From: Terrirhizobium terrae
GTDB taxonomy: Bacteria; Pseudomonadota; Alphaproteobacteria; Rhizobiales; Rhizobiaceae
Length of the DNA stretch: 64,000 nt
Direction: 5' to 3'
Assembly: GCF_030323265.1 (NCBI RefSeq)
Contig: NZ_CP104992.1
Span: forward strand, 3,323,501-3,387,500
A model generated the notes under the pieces. It worked only from the letters and a program-made list of their open reading frames with translations. It made no database searches and had not been told where the DNA came from. Each line of letters opens with the position of its first letter. Position 1 is the stretch's first letter. The translations under genes were made by a program, and so were the position numbers. Positions 43,290-51,222 of the stretch are shown here, piece after piece.

Positions 43290-44831
43290 ATGCGTCTAGA
43301 GAGTTCATCCAAGTTCGGTACATCCGTTGTAAAGTTCGCAGCGGCCGCCTTGCTGGCCAGTGCCGCGACAGGCTGCAGCTCGGACGCGTCCCGGTTCTCC
43401 GGTCTGTTCGATAACACTGATAATATCACCACCGCATCGATCCCGCAGCGCCAGGGTGGCGGTGCTTATGGTCAGGCACCCGTGCCGCGCGGTGATGTAG
43501 CGTCTGCACAGCAGTTGCCGCCGCAATACGGCTCCAACAACGTTGCCAGCGCGCAAGCTTATCCGGCATCCGGCGGCTACCAGTCTCCGGCACGCGCTGC
43601 ATCTGCCCCGATGGGCGTGCAGCGTTCGGAACTCGCTGCTCCAGGCGCTCCGCAGCAGGATCCACAGACCCGCCAGCAGGCGATGGCGCAGCCTTTCCCG
43701 TCGCAACAGTCGAATGGTCGCGCCATCGTGCCGCCGTCAGCCAGCAATGCCGACAACCTGACGACCGGCACGATCAAGCCTATGTCCGGCTGGTCCACGA
43801 CCAATGCACCGCGCGTTACCATGAAGCCGGGCGAAACCGCAAAGACGCTCGCCAACCGTTACGGCGTTCCTGAAAAGGAAATTCTCCGCGCCAACGGCGG
43901 CTCGCTTGCTGCCGGCCAGACGGTCGTCATCCCGACCTTCGGTCCGGCTCGCAACTCGGCCAAGACGGCTTCGGGCGATATCGACCTGCAGAACCGCGCT
44001 CCGGCTCCGTCGAGCCAGTCCGAGCAGAAGGTGGCGGTCCTGCCGTCGGCCCGTGACAAGTCGCTTGCTGAACCTGCCAAGATCACGCCTCCCGGCGGCA
44101 AGCCGCTCGACGGCTCTTATACGGTCAAGAGCGGTGACACGCTGACCAAGATTGCGCGTGCCACCGGCACCTCCATTGATGAACTGAAGGCGATGAACGG
44201 TCTGAAGGACGGCAACGTCCGCATCGGCCAGACGCTGAAAGTCGCAAACGGCGTCGATACGCCGGACCCGGTCAAGACCGCATCCGTGCCGCAGAAGCCG
44301 GTGGAACAGCCGAAGGCTGCGCCGCAGCCGGTCGTCGCCAAGGCCGAACCGGCGCCTTCCGCAACGCCCGCCAAGGCCGCACCGACGGAGACCGCTTCGC
44401 TCGGCGACGTCGAGAAGAAGTCCGACATGACGTCCAAGGCACCGCAGTCCACCGGCATCGACAAATATCGCTGGCCGGTCAGCGGCGCGGTGATCGCCGG
44501 CTACGGCGCCAACGTCAACGGCAGCCGCAACGATGGTATCGATATCTCGGTTCCGGAAGGCACGCCGATCAAGGCTGCCGAAAACGGCGTCGTCATCTAT
44601 GCCGGCAACGGCCTGAAGCAGCTCGGCAACACGGTCCTCGTCCGTCACGACGACGGCAAGGTCACCGTCTACGGCCATGCCGGTTCGATCAATGTGTCCC
44701 GCGGCCAGAAGGTCACGCGTGGCCAGACGCTCGCAGCGTCGGGCATGAGCGGCGACGCCCAGCGCCCGCAGGTCCATTTCGAGGTTCGCAAGGATGCGAC
44801 CCCGGTCAACCCCATCAGTTTCCTTGAATAA
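43290..44831 (+). CDS. nlpD: NlpD-like lipoprotein, LysM-LytM amidase activator
   Basis: A 513-residue envelope lipoprotein. The lipobox ends at Cys29 (SAATGC). Two LysM peptidoglycan-binding modules lie near residues 175-215 and 273-318, and a LytM/M23 domain at about 393-510. The catalytic site is degenerate: the first zinc histidine is Asn (NDGIDI) and the HxH motif is QVHFE. That is the NlpD/EnvC pattern of non-enzymatic activators of septal amidases. The middle is a Pro/Ala/Lys linker. It ends in a bidirectional terminator shared with the DUF815 gene. Confidence 0.92.
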   Translation: MRLESSSKFGTSVVKFAAAALLASAATGCSSDASRFSGLFDNTDNITTASIPQRQGGGAYGQAPVPRGDVASAQQLPPQYGSNNVASAQAYPASGGYQSPARAASAPMGVQRSELAAPGAPQQDPQTRQQAMAQPFPSQQSNGRAIVPPSASNADNLTTGTIKPMSGWSTTNAPRVTMKPGETAKTLANRYGVPEKEILRANGGSLAAGQTVVIPTFGPARNSAKTASGDIDLQNRAPAPSSQSEQKVAVLPSARDKSLAEPAKITPPGGKPLDGSYTVKSGDTLTKIARATGTSIDELKAMNGLKDGNVRIGQTLKVANGVDTPDPVKTASVPQKPVEQPKAAPQPVVAKAEPAPSATPAKAAPTETASLGDVEKKSDMTSKAPQSTGIDKYRWPVSGAVIAGYGANVNGSRNDGIDISVPEGTPIKAAENGVVIYAGNGLKQLGNTVLVRHDDGKVTVYGHAGSINVSRGQKVTRGQTLAASGMSGDAQRPQVHFEVRKDATPVNPISFLE

Positions 44832-44855
44832 TGTAGTGCGTTTCAAGGACGGACG

Positions 44856-44883
44856 AAAAAGCCCGGCAATGCCGGGCTTTTTT
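44856..44883. terminator. Bidirectional terminator between nlpD and the DUF815 gene
   Basis: Symmetrical hairpin AAAAAGCCCGGC/GCCGGGCTTTTTT gives U tracts on both strands between convergent genes. Confidence 0.88.
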
Positions 44884-44908
44884 GCGTCTGGTGTCTTTGT
44901 GGAACGAT

Positions 44909-45781
44909 CTAGTTCCGGGTGAGCGGCTTGCGCATCCGGCCGGCGAGATCCTGGATATATTGCCAGGCGACGCGGCCCGAACGTCCGCCGCGCGTCGTCG
45001 CCCATTCGAGCGCCTCGTGATGCAGCACTTCCTGGTCGAGCCCGAGATCGAAATGGGCGGCATAACCGTCGATCATCGCCAAATAGTCGTCCTGGCTGCA
45101 TTTGTGGAAGCCGAGCCACAGGCCGAAACGATCCGACAGCGAAACCTTTTCCTCGACCGCTTCCGACGGATTGATCGCCGTCGATTGCTCGTTTTCCATC
45201 ATGTTGCGCGGCAGGAGGTGCCGGCGGTTGGATGTCGCGTAGAAGAGCACATTATCCGGCCGGCCTTCGATACCGCCGTCAAGCGCCGCCTTCAGCGACT
45301 TGTAGGCGGTATCGTCATGATCGAAGGACAGGTCGTCACAGAAGACAATGATCAACTGGCCGGATTGCTTGAGGATATCGAGAAGGTTCGGCAGGGAGGC
45401 GATATCCTCGCGGTGGACTTCAACCAGTTTCAGCGAAATGCCGGTCGATGCCCGCACGTCCTCGTGCACGGATTTGACCAGTGACGACTTGCCCATGCCG
45501 CGGGCGCCCCAGAGAAGCACGTTGTTTGCCGGATAGCCTTCGGCAAAGCGCAGCGTGTTTTCGTGCAGGATATCGCGGACGTGATCGACGCCGCGGATCA
45601 GCGTCAGCGCGATGCGGTTCGGCTTCGGTACCGGCTGCAGGCGCTGATTGGCGGGAACCCAGACGAAACAGTCGGCTGCGTTCCAGTCGTTGACGGCGGG
45701 AGCCGGGCCGGCGAGGCGTTCGACTGCGTTTGCCAACCGCCTTACTTCAGCAAGGATCTGCGCGTTGATGTCGTCGCTCAT
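44909..45781 (-). CDS. DUF815 AAA+ ATPase
   Basis: A 290-residue ATPase of the DUF815 family. Walker A is GARGMGKSSLVK, Walker B IIVFCDDLSF, and the sensor region includes NVLFYATSNRRHLLPR. The ATG at 45781 is preferred over one four codons upstream. DUF815 proteins are widespread but have no established role; the gene's position beside yajC is conserved in rhizobia. Confidence 0.88.
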   Translation of the reverse strand: MSDDINAQILAEVRRLANAVERLAGPAPAVNDWNAADCFVWVPANQRLQPVPKPNRIALTLIRGVDHVRDILHENTLRFAEGYPANNVLLWGARGMGKSSLVKSVHEDVRASTGISLKLVEVHREDIASLPNLLDILKQSGQLIIVFCDDLSFDHDDTAYKSLKAALDGGIEGRPDNVLFYATSNRRHLLPRNMMENEQSTAINPSEAVEEKVSLSDRFGLWLGFHKCSQDDYLAMIDGYAAHFDLGLDQEVLHHEALEWATTRGGRSGRVAWQYIQDLAGRMRKPLTRN

Positions 45782-45971
45782 GGTGCTCCTCATGCCGTTC
45801 CGGCTTCATTTCACCTCGCGGTAACACGCTCGTCATTGCATAGAAAGGCGCGGAGCCGTGGATTTGGTACGGGAAACTGCCGCTTTGTGTTGCAAATCAA
45901 ACGGGCACATCTATATTCCGGCGACTTGAAAAACGGGGGCGGGGAGTCTCCGATCGTCTTAGGAGTTCTCT

Positions 45972-46328
45972 ATGTTCATTACCAACGCATTCGCCCAGGC
46001 GACCGGAGCAGCCCCGGCGGGTTCCGCAACGGATTCCATCCTCCAGATGGTGATGCTGTTCGCGCCCCTGATGGTGGTGTGGTACTTCTTCCTCATTCGC
46101 CCGCAGCGCGCCCAGGCCAAGAAGCGCCAGGAAACGCTGAGCAACATCCGCCGCGGCGACCAGGTCGTTCTCGGTGGTGGCATCACCGGCAAGGTGAGCA
46201 AGGTCATCGACGACAACGAGCTGGAAGTCGAAATCGCCGAAGGCGTCAAGATCCGCGCCCAGCGCGCCTATATCGCCGAAGTGAAGGTGAAGGGCGAGCC
46301 GGTCAAGACCGAAACGGCTGCCAAGTAA
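45972..46328 (+). CDS. yajC: Preprotein translocase subunit YajC
   Basis: A 118-residue single-pass protein of the SecDF-YajC holotranslocon. It has an alanine-rich lead, one membrane helix (MVMLFAPLMVVWYFFLIRPQ) and the conserved RPQRAQAKKRQETL and GDQVVLGGGITGKV motifs. secDF normally follows directly, but here only 82 bases of hairpin-rich sequence separate it from the Mth938 gene. Confidence 0.95.
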   Translation: MFITNAFAQATGAAPAGSATDSILQMVMLFAPLMVVWYFFLIRPQRAQAKKRQETLSNIRRGDQVVLGGGITGKVSKVIDDNELEVEIAEGVKIRAQRAYIAEVKVKGEPVKTETAAK

Positions 46329-46331
46329 CAA

Positions 46332-46396
46332 GCCGAGAAGTCGGCTAATGAAAGCCCGGAACGCCGCGCTTCACGCAAGGCTGATCCGGGCCTAGT
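46332..46396. other. Two hairpins between yajC and the Mth938 gene
   Basis: AGCCGA/TCGGCT around GAAG (46332-46347) and GCCCGGA/TCCGGGC (about 46352-46395). They occupy the place where secDF is expected. A transcription terminator or processing site is possible; neither has a T run. Confidence 0.4.
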
Positions 46397-46410
46397 CATT
46401 CAGAGAAAGC

Positions 46411-46806
46411 ATGCGCGACATGGCAAAAGGCATCGAAATTCGCGAAGCCCATTTTCCCGGTCGCGCACCGATCGACGCCTATGGCAATGGCGGCTTCCGC
46501 TTTGCCGACATGTCGCATCGCGGTTCCATTCTATGCCTGCCCTCCGGCATCCATGGCTGGGATATCGAAGAGGGCCAGCCGCTGACGGTCTCAGCCTTCG
46601 AGCGTGTTCTGGCCGAGGCCGCCGGTATTGAGGTAGTCCTCGTCGGCACCGGCGCCAATCTCAAGCCTTTGCCGGCCGAATTGAAGGCCGCCCTCAAGGC
46701 AAAGGGTATTTCCTCCGACCCGATGAGTACGGGCGCTGCGGTGCGCACATTCAACATCATGCTGGCAGAGTCACGCGCAGTGGCTGCCGCCCTCATCGCG
46801 GTCTGA
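46411..46806 (+). CDS. Mth938-like domain protein (DUF498)
   Basis: A 131-residue single-domain protein of the Mth938/NDUFAF3 fold; the human relative helps assemble respiratory complex I. Motifs: GNGGFRFADMSHRGS, LLPSGIHGWD-type core (LCLPSGIHGWD) and LVGTGANLKPLP. The next gene is a squalene/phytoene synthase-like NDUFAF6 relative, and the pair are both complex I assembly types, which supports a role there. Confidence 0.88.
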   Translation: MRDMAKGIEIREAHFPGRAPIDAYGNGGFRFADMSHRGSILCLPSGIHGWDIEEGQPLTVSAFERVLAEAAGIEVVLVGTGANLKPLPAELKAALKAKGISSDPMSTGAAVRTFNIMLAESRAVAAALIAV

Positions 46807-46807
46807 C

Positions 46808-47662
46808 ATGACAGACATCGTGTCCGATAACGGCGCGCTCTGCCTTGCAACGCTTCGGGATACGGATCGCGACCGCTATCTCGCCTGCCTCATGTCTCCC
46901 GAAGACAAGCGCGGCGCGCTGGCTGCACTCTACGCTTTCAATGCCGAGATCGCCCGTGTCCGCGATGTCGTCCGCGATCCGCTTCCGGGCGAGATTCGGC
47001 TGCAATGGTGGCGTGATCTTCTCGAAGGCACAGCAGACGGCGATACGGGCGGCAACCCGATCGCTGCAGGACTTATCGAGGCAGTCGAGCGATATCGCCT
47101 GCCGCGTCAGACACTGGTTGCGATGACCGAAGCGCGGATCTTCGACCTATACGACGATCCTCTCCCGGATCGGAACGCACTCGAAGGCTATGCCGGCGAG
47201 ACCGCGTCTGCGCTCATTCAGCTCGCGAGCCTCATCCTGTCTCATGACGATGCGGCCCAATCAGCAGAAGCTGCCGGTCACGCGGGCGTTGCCCAGGCGA
47301 TCGCCGGCATTCTCCTCCTCCTGCCGATCCATAGGCACAGAAACCAGCTCTTCGTCCCCCTCGACATCCTGTCGGCCACGGGGCTCGATCGCGACGGCTT
47401 TCTGGCAGGCCAAGACAAGGCCCGCATCGGCGCGGCGATCGAAGCGCTGGCGGGGCTCGGCCTCGAACATCTTGAAAAGGCGCGCCGCGCCGGGCCTGTC
47501 TCCGCCTCGGTGTTTCCGGCTTTCCTGCCCGCGACGCTGGCCAGGCCGGTGCTTTTGCGCGCCCGCAAGCTCGGTGCGCGTGTGCTTGACGAAAGCCTGC
47601 AGCCGCCCCAATGGCGGCGCCAGCTTCGTATGGTCAAGGCGGCATTTCTTCGCAGGCTCTAG
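46808..47662 (+). CDS. Squalene/phytoene synthase family protein (NDUFAF6-like)
   Basis: A 284-residue all-alpha protein of the isoprenoid synthase fold. The first aspartate-rich region is weak (YAFNAEIARVRDVVRDPLPGEIRLQWWRD), closer to NDUFAF6 than to catalytic squalene synthases. It starts one base after the upstream gene ends, so they are co-translated. A complex I assembly role is more likely than hopanoid synthesis; that is inference. Confidence 0.85.
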   Translation: MTDIVSDNGALCLATLRDTDRDRYLACLMSPEDKRGALAALYAFNAEIARVRDVVRDPLPGEIRLQWWRDLLEGTADGDTGGNPIAAGLIEAVERYRLPRQTLVAMTEARIFDLYDDPLPDRNALEGYAGETASALIQLASLILSHDDAAQSAEAAGHAGVAQAIAGILLLLPIHRHRNQLFVPLDILSATGLDRDGFLAGQDKARIGAAIEALAGLGLEHLEKARRAGPVSASVFPAFLPATLARPVLLRARKLGARVLDESLQPPQWRRQLRMVKAAFLRRL

Positions 47663-47738
47663 CACATAACACTCGCGCAAGCCTCGCGCTTTAGGCAAGA
47701 TGCAACCCGAAAACCGGCTGCATTGAAGGAGAAGCGGT

Positions 47739-48227
47739 TTGAGTCCTTTCGTCGTATGGACAACGATCGTTGGATTGATCCTCCTGCTGATCTACTACAT
47801 CGGCCGGGTATTGCGGACGAGCGAAAAGGAAGGCAATCACGACGTCGGCTTCGCCATCGTCGAATTTGGCCGTGCCTTTCCGGAGGAGGCCATCCGCAGC
47901 CTGCATGCGACGAAGGACGGCAACAGCATCTTCGTGCGTCTTCATGACAGCAAGGCCGGCATCATGCGCAACCGGCGCAATCACTTCGCCTGCCATGTCA
48001 TCCATCCAGGCCGTGTTCGCGTCACGCCGTTGATCGACGTGAAGGGGTTTTCGGCGGAATTTCTCGATGCGCCGACACAGAACGGCGAATTTTTCTTCAG
48101 AACGGAGCAGGAAGCGGCGGAGGTATCCCTCTGGCTGCTCGACAACTATGTCAGCGTTGAAGATCGCACCCTCGACGGAGAAACCGCCGAGGATGCGGAA
48201 GCGCCTAAGCCTGGGCCAACCAGCTAG
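47739..48227 (+). CDS. Hypothetical membrane-anchored protein
   Basis: A 162-residue protein starting at TTG with AAGGAG 10 bases upstream. One N-terminal membrane helix (VWTTIVGLILLLIYYIG) is followed by a soluble domain with a beta-rich pattern. No family recognised. It is convergent with trmFO and overlaps its end by 23 bases. Confidence 0.75.
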   Translation: MSPFVVWTTIVGLILLLIYYIGRVLRTSEKEGNHDVGFAIVEFGRAFPEEAIRSLHATKDGNSIFVRLHDSKAGIMRNRRNHFACHVIHPGRVRVTPLIDVKGFSAEFLDAPTQNGEFFFRTEQEAAEVSLWLLDNYVSVEDRTLDGETAEDAEAPKPGPTS

Positions 48228-49614
48228 CACAATCGCGAAGCGCACGTGCGGACAGGAGCTGCCGTTTCATGATCGTCTTATCCTTGCCACGGAAGCGCTT
48301 GACGCCTTCCGGCTTGACGATCGAGCCCGGTTCAAGCTCCGGGAATAGGCCGAAATTGACGTTCATCGGCTGGAAGGACCGTTTACCGGGTTCCTCGTCA
48401 TGGATGAGGTGGCCGCCGGTAATGTGGCCGAGCAGTGATCCGAATGCCGTGGTCGGCGGCGGCGGTACGATGGCATCGCCCTTGCGCTCGGCAGCGGCGA
48501 ACCGGCCGGCGAGAAGCCCGATCGCCGAGCTTTCCACATAGCCCTCGCAGCCGGTGATCTGGCCCGCGAAACGCAGGCCCGGGCGGCTCTTCAGCGTCAA
48601 CGACCTGTCGAGCAGGATCGGCGACTGGATGTAAGTGTTGCGATGCAGGCCGCCCAGCCGAGCGAATTCGGCATTCTGCAGGCCGGGGATCATGCGGAAG
48701 ATCTCCGCCTGGGCGCCGTATTTCAACTTCGTTTGGAAGCCCACCATGTTGTAGAGCGTGCCGAGCGCATTGTCCTGGCGCAGCTGCACGACGGCATAGG
48801 CCTTCACGGTCGGGTTATGAGAATTGGTGAGACCCATCGGCTTCATCGGCCCATGGCGCAGCGTCTCGCGGCCGCGTTCCGCCATGACCTCGATCGGCAG
48901 GCAGCCGTCGAAATAGGGCGTGCCTTCCCATTCCTTGAAGCCGACCGTGTCGCCCGCGATCAGCGCGTCGACGAATGTGTTGTACTGCTGCTCGTCGAGC
49001 GGGCAGTTGATATAGTCCTTGCCGTTTCCGCCTGGGCCGACCTTGTCGTAGCGCGACTGATACCAGCAGATATCCATGTCGATCGAGATCGCGATGCACG
49101 ATCGGCGCGATCGCGTCGAAGAAGGCGAGCTGGTCTTCACCTGTCTCTGCCTGGATGGAGGTGGCGAGCGACGGCGAGGTGAGGGGCCGGTCGCGACGAT
49201 CGCCAGATCCCACTCCTTCGGCGGCAGGCCCTGGATCTCTTCGCGCAAGACGGTGATCAGCGGATGTTTTTCGATTGCCTCTGTGACCGCATCGGAAAAT
49301 CCGTCACGGTCGACAGCAAGCGCACCGCCGGCCGGAACCTGGTTCTTGTCTGCGCAGGCCATGATCAGCGATCCGGCAAGCCGCATCTCGGCGTGGATGA
49401 CGCCGACAGCATTGGCCGTCGCATCGTCGGAGCGGAAGGAGTTGGAACAGACGAGTTCGGCAAGGCCGTCCGTCTTGTGGGCATCGGTGCCGCGAACGCC
49501 GCGCATCTCGTGGAGAACGACCGGTATGCCGGCCTGGGCGATCTGCCAGGCAGCCTCGGAACCGGCGAGCCCGCCGCCGACGACGTGGATGGGGGAATAG
49601 GATTTCTCTGTCAT
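48205..49614 (-). CDS. trmFO: tRNA (uracil-54-C5)-methyltransferase TrmFO (internal out-of-frame patch)
   Basis: A folate- and FAD-dependent enzyme that makes m5U54 (ribothymidine) in tRNA; 469 residues. FAD motif HVVGGGLAGSEAAWQIA at the start, then CSNSFRSDD and the late GxxxGCEGYVESSA region. Between about 49085 and 49180 the protein reads nonsense (28 residues); two opposite single-base errors, a C missing from a CCCC run and an extra C, hide the true PLTSPSLATSIQAETGEDQL segment. The frame still closes, so this error is easy to miss. Confidence 0.93.
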   Translation of the reverse strand: MTEKSYSPIHVVGGGLAGSEAAWQIAQAGIPVVLHEMRGVRGTDAHKTDGLAELVCSNSFRSDDATANAVGVIHAEMRLAGSLIMACADKNQVPAGGALAVDRDGFSDAVTEAIEKHPLITVLREEIQGLPPKEWDLAIVATGPSPRRRSPPPSRQRQVKTSSPSSTRSRRSCIAISIDMDICWYQSRYDKVGPGGNGKDYINCPLDEQQYNTFVDALIAGDTVGFKEWEGTPYFDGCLPIEVMAERGRETLRHGPMKPMGLTNSHNPTVKAYAVVQLRQDNALGTLYNMVGFQTKLKYGAQAEIFRMIPGLQNAEFARLGGLHRNTYIQSPILLDRSLTLKSRPGLRFAGQITGCEGYVESSAIGLLAGRFAAAERKGDAIVPPPPTTAFGSLLGHITGGHLIHDEEPGKRSFQPMNVNFGLFPELEPGSIVKPEGVKRFRGKDKTIMKRQLLSARALRDCASWLAQA

Positions 49615-49689
49615 GGGGCGGCTCATTATCACGGGCCGCGACGGACAGGAATCAAAAAGCGCGGCCGACTACCAGTCTGCCGGAATCAG

Positions 49690-49713
49690 AAAGGCACCTG
49701 AGAAGGTGCCTTT
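49690..49713. terminator. Symmetrical hairpin downstream of the first DUF1127 gene
   Basis: AAAGGCACCT-GAGA-AGGTGCCTTT, a perfect 10-bp stem with T runs on both strands. Confidence 0.7.
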
Positions 49714-49784
49714 GATCATCCTTGGGCATTTCGGTCGCTAGACCGTCATTCGTCCGGCAGATATCTGCCGCCAACCGCCAGATA

Positions 49785-49928
49785 TTAGCGGAAGGAACGC
49801 GAAGCGATGTTGCGAATGTCGTAGCGGGTCAGACCGATGTCCGAGAGTGCCTGGTTCGAAAGATTGCCAAGCTCGTTCATCGTGCGGCGGTAGCTGATCC
49901 AGTTCTTTGCGATGCGGATCGGATTCAT
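49785..49928 (-). CDS. DUF1127 small protein
   Basis: A 47-residue arginine-rich protein: MNPIRIAKNWISYRRTMNEL, then LSDIGLTRYDIRNIASRSFR, the DUF1127 core (YjiS-like). GGAAACC lies upstream. DUF1127 proteins in alphaproteobacteria bind RNA and affect sRNA or phosphate/carbon metabolism; in Agrobacterium several act in growth regulation. Confidence 0.88.
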   Translation of the reverse strand: MNPIRIAKNWISYRRTMNELGNLSNQALSDIGLTRYDIRNIASRSFR

Positions 49929-50012
49929 GGTGGTTTCCTCAAGATCATCTTTGTCCCGGTGCTCGTTTCGGCCCCGGCGATGACGTTCTTATACATCCGC
50001 ATAATAAGAACT

Positions 50013-50021
50013 TGCAGTGCA
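50013..50021. promoter_or_regulatory. TGCAGTGCA motif, copy upstream of the first DUF1127 gene
   Basis: The 9-mer TGCAGTGCA lies in a TGC-rich stretch about 85 bases before this DUF1127 start. The same 9-mer occurs before the FadL-type gene and before the sRNA. Confidence 0.35.
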
Positions 50022-50129
50022 AAAAATGTGCGACTGATATGCATTTGTGCAGATGGTCGCCGATTTTGAGTGCAATGCTTTAAAAAGAAGCATCAGCGCC
50101 ATTTCGGCTTAAATGATTGAGCATAAACG

Positions 50130-50154
50130 AAAAACGCCTCCCGAAGGAGGCGCT
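50130..50154 (-). terminator. Terminator after the second DUF1127 gene
   Basis: On the minus strand GCGCCTCC-TTC-GGGAGGCG followed by TTTTT. Confidence 0.85.
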
Positions 50155-50181
50155 TTCGAACGACATTAATGTCGAAATGTC

Positions 50182-50328
50182 TTAGAAGCCGACTGCCGTA
50201 CGTGCAACGCGGCGGATGTCAGCGCGGCCGATGCCGAGATCGGAAAGTTCGCGGTCGGTCATGCGGCCGAGTTCGGTTACGGTTTCGCGGTACTTGCGCC
50301 AGTTGTTGAACTTGTTTGCGATGTTCAT
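50182..50328 (-). CDS. DUF1127 small protein
   Basis: A 48-residue protein, MNIANKFNNWRKYRETVTEL then LSDLGIGRADIRRVARTAVGF, the DUF1127 pattern, paralogous to the gene at 49785. An AAAGGGACACGAAG leader precedes the ATG. It lies 175 bases downstream of the anti-SD sRNA on the same strand, as DUF1127 genes and such sRNAs are linked in Rhodobacter. Confidence 0.9.
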   Translation of the reverse strand: MNIANKFNNWRKYRETVTELGRMTDRELSDLGIGRADIRRVARTAVGF

Positions 50329-50502
50329 CTTCGTGTCCCTTTTGAGCCCTGAGAGTGCAGTTCTTCGCCCCTCGTCATCTGCTAATCGGTTTAAATGCTT
50401 TCCCGCCTAAAAAACAGCGCCGGTTCGGTATGCCACCTATGCGCTGTGTGCATTGCAGCGAAAGCGGGGTTAAATCGATTGATGAGAAGCCGTCTGGGCC
50501 GG

Positions 50503-50619
50503 AAAAGACAACGCCCACCGGGGGAGGAGATCCGGTGGGCGTCATATGAGCGACTGGCGATTGGGAGGAGGAGTACCGCCAGTCTCCACGGGCACACGCT
50601 GGGAGGAGGAGTGCGTGAC
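50503..50619 (-). ncRNA. Anti-Shine-Dalgarno sRNA of the cuckoo (alpha-r14/CcsR) type
   Basis: On the minus strand three consecutive hairpins each present a C-rich loop. Hairpins at 50595-50617 and 50553-50583 carry CTCCTCCTCCC (contains CCUCCUCCC); the third, 50511-50542, is an 11-bp perfect stem with loop ATCTCCTCCC, followed by TTGTCTTTT, and serves as the terminator. CCUCCUCCC in loops of tandem hairpins is the hallmark of cuckoo RNAs, sRNAs that base-pair with Shine-Dalgarno regions of mRNAs. A CATAAT at 50624-50629 (minus) suits a -10 box, giving a start near 50619 and a transcript of about 117 nt. Ends are approximate. Confidence 0.8.
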
Positions 50620-50982
50620 CCGAATTATGTTGAACTTGAGCCGTGAGGCGCCGATGGCTGATTTGCTTCGTCGCGTCTGCTTGTTCGTTGATCAATTTAC
50701 TACAGAATATTAGGGGGCTTGTGCACTGCAAACCTCGAATGGATGTCATGCGACTAGCGCATGGCTTCGCATGGGGTCCCGAACAACTGCTCCGTCTTCA
50801 GGCGGGTATGGGGTATTGGCCTATTTCAGCCCGCCGGGAATGCTGTGCCGCACCGTTTACTGCAAGGCATAGAGTTCCATTGGAAGACTGTCATTTTTCC
50901 TTTGCGCCCATGAAAACGGGTGATATAGAGACGCGCGCTCCGGAAGGCCTCAGGCGACGAGGATTTTCGACGCGGTTGAGGC
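50620..50982. other. Intergenic region upstream of tRNA-Leu
   Basis: About 360 bases with the sRNA promoter on the minus strand, a TGCACTGCA motif (50722-50730) and otherwise nothing recognisable. A 19-codon frame at 50653 lacks a ribosome site. Confidence 0.5.
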
Positions 50983-51067
<85 letters not shown>

Positions 51068-51222
51068 GCACCGCCAGGGTGCGGTCCTCAGCCGAAAGCG
51101 GCAGTTGACAGGCGCCATTGATACCGCGGCTGGTCTCTTAGAAGTTCCGGCGATGTGCTCACTGAAACAACGGCTGTAGCTGCCGGTTCTGGGCACCGCC
51201 GCCACGATATGAAGGTTTGAAA

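Noticed and set aside
50653..50712. A 19-codon peptide upstream of tRNA-Leu
   Set aside because: No ribosome site or conservation evidence.
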